Assembly (NCBI GenBank): GCA_030268105.1
Contig: BSDZ01000013.1
Coordinates: 3,019,001-3,083,000, forward strand
Direction: 5' to 3'
DNA from: Volvox africanus
Taxonomy: Eukaryota; Chlorophyta; Chlorophyceae; Chlamydomonadales; Volvocaceae
DNA: 64,000 nt
Shown here piece by piece: positions 61,001-64,000 of the stretch. The notes under the pieces are model-generated. The model ran no database searches. It had not been told where the DNA came from and saw only the letters and a list, made by a program, of their open reading frames with translations. How positions within the stretch are numbered: position 1 is the stretch's first letter; every line of letters starts with the position of its first letter. The translations under genes and the position numbers were made by a program.

Positions 61001-62888
61001 GTGGGCATGTGTATTGTTAAAGATCAGCTCCTTCAAAGTCCTCGTTCCCCGGAATGCGTACATCACGGTCAAGCCATGGCAAGTGACAGTATTCTTTCAA
61101 TGTTTGGAAACGCGCATAGACTAGTATTGGGCGATTGATCGTTGGGCTGAGCTTCCAGTGTAAATTGTGTATCGGCGTAGGCTTCCTTGCACTGCTGCTC
61201 CCTTCTGGCTGCCGTCCCTTCCGCACGCAGACGATAGCAATCCCCAAACACGGAGTATACCGGCGAGCTGGGAGGCCCAATGGGACGATATCTCCTTCTC
61301 TAATGCCGATGACGAGGACGGTGTTGACGATGGTGGTGATGATGGCAACACAAATTACGGTGACAATAATATGGTGGCCAATCAAGATGGTGATGAGCGC
61401 AACTGCCAGTCTGCAAGCGACAGTGAGGACCAACAAAACGACACGGAAAGTTTGCCGAACAGCTTACCGGATCTTGTTCCACCTGAGGAATCCCCGGCGG
61501 GCATCGCAGCTTCCACTGCGGCCAGACTACGAGGCTTAGAGGGTCCAGCGTCCCAGGAAGTGACAGCAGCGAACACCTCTGAAAGGGAAGTGGTACTCCC
61601 GCTGGCCAGCATCGCAGCGCAGCGCGAACTAACCCCACGCTTGTACTTCGTAGACATGTCGGCAGACGTGGGGACACCTATGAGGCGCGTGGAGGGGCGG
61701 GACGGCGAGGGCAACGTTACAGTAGACAGGGAAAGCGGTGGGGCAGCTGCCCAGGCCGTGTCACTTGATGATGCCCGCGCCGCAGCCTACCACCTGCACT
61801 CTGCGGCCGCGCACCTGCCGCATGAGCTTCAGCACCTGCAGGACGGCTCGCATGACCGCAGCCCAGCTCCAGCAGACGTTCCTGGTGCTGGCGAGGCTAG
61901 AGAAACCAGGGGACGCAGGGTGGCTGCTCCGGTTCTGGGCGACAGCATCGGGGGGTATTCTGATGTTGGCGTCATGGAGATGCTTACGGAACTTGAGGGG
62001 TTGCCTCAGCCGCTGCCTACTGAGCTGCACGGACGGCTGCAGCACCCTGATTGGCGGCAGCCGCATCTGCGGGATCACAACAGTGTCGGGCCAGTTCTCC
62101 AGGGCGTGGCTGAGCAGTCGCATTCGGGCGCAGGCCTCACCGCAGCTGTGGCGGTCAATGCCTTGCATGAGGGCCCTGATTCACGACACGTGCGGCGTGG
62201 AAGTGCACCGGCACGCGTGCCCCTGCCTCCCATGCCCGATGGCGCTGGTGCAGCCCCGCCGCAGCATTCGCCCTTAGCAGTTGTACGTGGCTCAAACACC
62301 GTGTCACGGTATGCAGGGCCAGATATGGAAGAGGGGGATGCTGAGCCGCAGAGCTTGTTGCTTGGAACTGCGACCGTGCTAGAAACATCGCCGACAGCAG
62401 TATCAGGATCTGGAAGGGGAGTTCCAGTGGCACAACTAGCTCTGGGGCCTACCCGTGAGCCTGGCTCGGTGCCGACCCGCCGAAATGCAGTGACCTACCA
62501 CCGCAACGTATTGCTGAATATGCTGGAGGCGCTGCAGATCTCGGAAACGGCCGCGAGCTCGTCACATCTTGGGTCTTCCCACGGAAGCATCATGGCTGCG
62601 GCAGCGGCTCATGCGCCCAGTACTCATGCAACTGCACCTGCAACCCGGATGGTTGGCATGGGCTTTGGTCCACAGGGGCGTGTGACGCGTTCGGCCAGCC
62701 ACATAGCAGCCACCGCAGCGTTGCTACGGGATGATTCTTTTGTTGCCCAGCTGCTGGGTGGGCTGCCAGGCGTGGCCATCCGTCCCCCGGCGTGTTGCGT
62801 GCAGGAGACCGTGCGGATGCTACAATCCGGCGAAGAAGGGCTGGGCTTGGGGTGTAAATTCGAGCTCTGTAATGTAATTGTAGATTGA
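52026..62888 (+). CDS. Very large acidic, Ser/Ala-rich protein with PDLV motifs (5' end unresolved)
   Basis: Predicted exons: 52026-52108 and 52191-52262 (tentative), 52608-52857, 53201-55200, 55354-56746, 57174-57361, 57803-60923, 61231-62888. All junctions keep phase, giving at least 2,900 residues. An upstream exon with the ATG is still missing. Most of it is low-complexity and predicted disordered, with acidic clusters (EDGEDDVCEDEDEALDYMDV). The motif (I/L)PDLV with Ser/Asp/Glu around it recurs: SSEIPDLVSDPASS (about 58290), NHIPDLVSSSELEP (about 59410) and NSLPDLVPPEES (about 61460), plus DSMPPLVSLNS (about 59835). More ordered islands include WGRQLLDADLEQLFSLAAYR, LQRRHELIAPVLFGWQRALV and SFVAQLLGGLPGV near the end. 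No catalytic domain was recognised. Frequent Ser-Asp/Glu runs suggest a phosphorylated scaffold or nuclear protein, which is inference. The internal exon 57174-57361 was found by phase, not by a long ORF. It could instead be two adjacent genes. Confidence 0.65.
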
Positions 62889-64000
62889 AAAGGCATGCCG
62901 TTCGAGTTCGTCAGCGTTTTGTTGTGGGTCGACATCATATTCGGAGCCTGTTGCGCTCTACGCTGGAGGTGTTATGGACTTGGTAGGCGGCCGCGGTAAG
63001 AGTTATGCACGGAATCAGCCTGGTAGTTAGTAACGCAGTATCGTTTCCGCCCAGTTTCGTGGTTTGTGCGTGAGTGCTGAGCAAAGAAACGACAGGAATG
63101 CCGGAAAGATGTTAAGGGCCACACAGGCAGGATGGGTTTTGTGGCAGTTAGGTGGTGGGGAGCCGGGATCAGACGACGTGATCGTAAGGCAAGAATAGCT
63201 AAACGTTTGGTAGTTTGAGCTGTGCATTCTGCCATCTGCACATTCTTGTCTTCGCATGCTGAGTTTCACGCTTTGAACGATTAGGTACAACGGAGAAACA
63301 TACTTATTTGTATACTTTAACCCTTGCTCCCCAATTTTGGGGGAATCCGTGCCCGTCCGTAGTGTTGAGTAGCTGCAAAAAAGCATCCTGCGGTCTACCG
63401 TGGCCGCATTGGGCAAATGGTTTCAAGGATGTTTTATTCAGTCGCTTTATGCTATCTATTGTATAAGTGGGCATTCAGTTACCACTGAAGACCGACTGTA
63501 GTCTCTTTAAACCTTTTTAAGGAAGGGCATCCGGAGGATGGTGTGTCAGAGCTATGTTTGCAGCATGTCGTAGGCCGCGTGGTAAACTGGTGGCGTGCTG
63601 CAGCCGTCATAAACCAACGGACGGACGTTAGTTTCACGGTTAGCGAGGTCCTTAGGTTGCTGAGGTTCACGCACGTTTCCCAATATCTTGCTCGATTACG
63701 CGGCGACGATTGCACGGTTGTTTAGCAACTGCTTACATAAAATCCCGCAATGCCCGAGCCAACTGACTAGAAACCAGTAAACCACGGCAGGCGGGTTCCC
63801 TGCACTTTTTATTTTAATGAACGCCATAATCAGTTTCGTGCTTTCTGATTTGCCTCTTCCTATGGTTCGTTATATTTGCCGTGGGTTTCTGAAGACTCCC
63901 GATGTACCCGCGCCAGTGTAAGCCGTACCCGTGCCAGCCCGTACCACCCGTCCTGTTACGGATAGACCCGTGACCAACCAGAAAAGAATCGCCTATAAGG
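62889..64000. other. Right-hand intergenic region
   Basis: It holds the 3' UTR of the large gene. A 60-codon plus frame at 63543-63725 (NWWRAAAVINQRTDVSFTVS) is protein-like but isolated and has no supporting splice sites. Degenerate repeats of CCCGTACC/CCCGTGCC lie at 63900-63980. Confidence 0.4.

Noticed and set aside
1..64000. CRISPR arrays, bacterial operons, rRNA genes
   Set aside because: No spaced direct-repeat arrays, Shine-Dalgarno-led gene strings or rRNA-like sequence were seen; the gene structure is eukaryotic.

Overview
This is nuclear DNA of a unicellular or colonial green alga, most likely a volvocine or other Chlamydomonadales species. Genes are split by many GT-AG introns, often with GTGAGT/GTGCGT-type donors. 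Coding DNA is GC-rich between more AT-rich spacers, and GT/CA, TCTG and GGC/GGT microsatellites are common. The gene content also fits: an OPR-type organelle RNA-binding protein, a secreted-ectodomain receptor kinase with a Thr/Ala-rich stalk, and plant-type DUF2358, p24-beta and ABCI proteins. Genus cannot be decided from the sequence. There is no CRISPR, operon or bacterial feature.

Layout. 294-7812 (-): receptor-like protein kinase, whose 3' part runs off the left edge. 9378-15038 (+): TPR protein with a long disordered tail. 15524-18109 (+): soluble CAF16/ABCI-type ATPase. 20345-21798 (-): DUF2358 protein. 22097-24290 (+): p24/emp24 cargo receptor, divergent from the DUF2358 gene with a 298-bp shared upstream region. 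About 25.4-26.2 kb (-): doubtful gene. 28637-31919 (+): probable organelle membrane protein with 34 consecutive four-residue x-x-Glu-Arg repeats; this is the most unusual protein here. 35056-37920 (-): conserved 630-residue plant/algal protein of unknown role. 39581-40525 (-): DAD1. 41296 to about 44.6 kb (-): WDR55. 45686-50524 (+): OPR-like protein of 1,612 residues. About 52.0-62.9 kb (+): very large acidic, Ser/Ala-rich protein with repeated PDLV motifs.

Gene models were built by hand by matching donor and acceptor sites to reading phase. For the kinase, TPR, ABC, DUF2358, p24, ER-repeat, 630-residue, DAD1, WDR55 (exons 2-5) and large acidic genes, every listed junction keeps the frame. 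No transcript or database was available, so exact ends are predictions.

The genes are mostly unrelated housekeeping functions: secretory pathway (DAD1 in N-glycosylation, p24 in ER-Golgi traffic), ribosome biogenesis (WDR55) and organelle gene expression (OPR). Transposon traces include a roughly 180-bp element present in two introns about 28 kb apart, one copy with a 7-bp target-site duplication, a coding-like fragment on the opposite strand inside a kinase intron, and possible copia-like debris near 51 kb.
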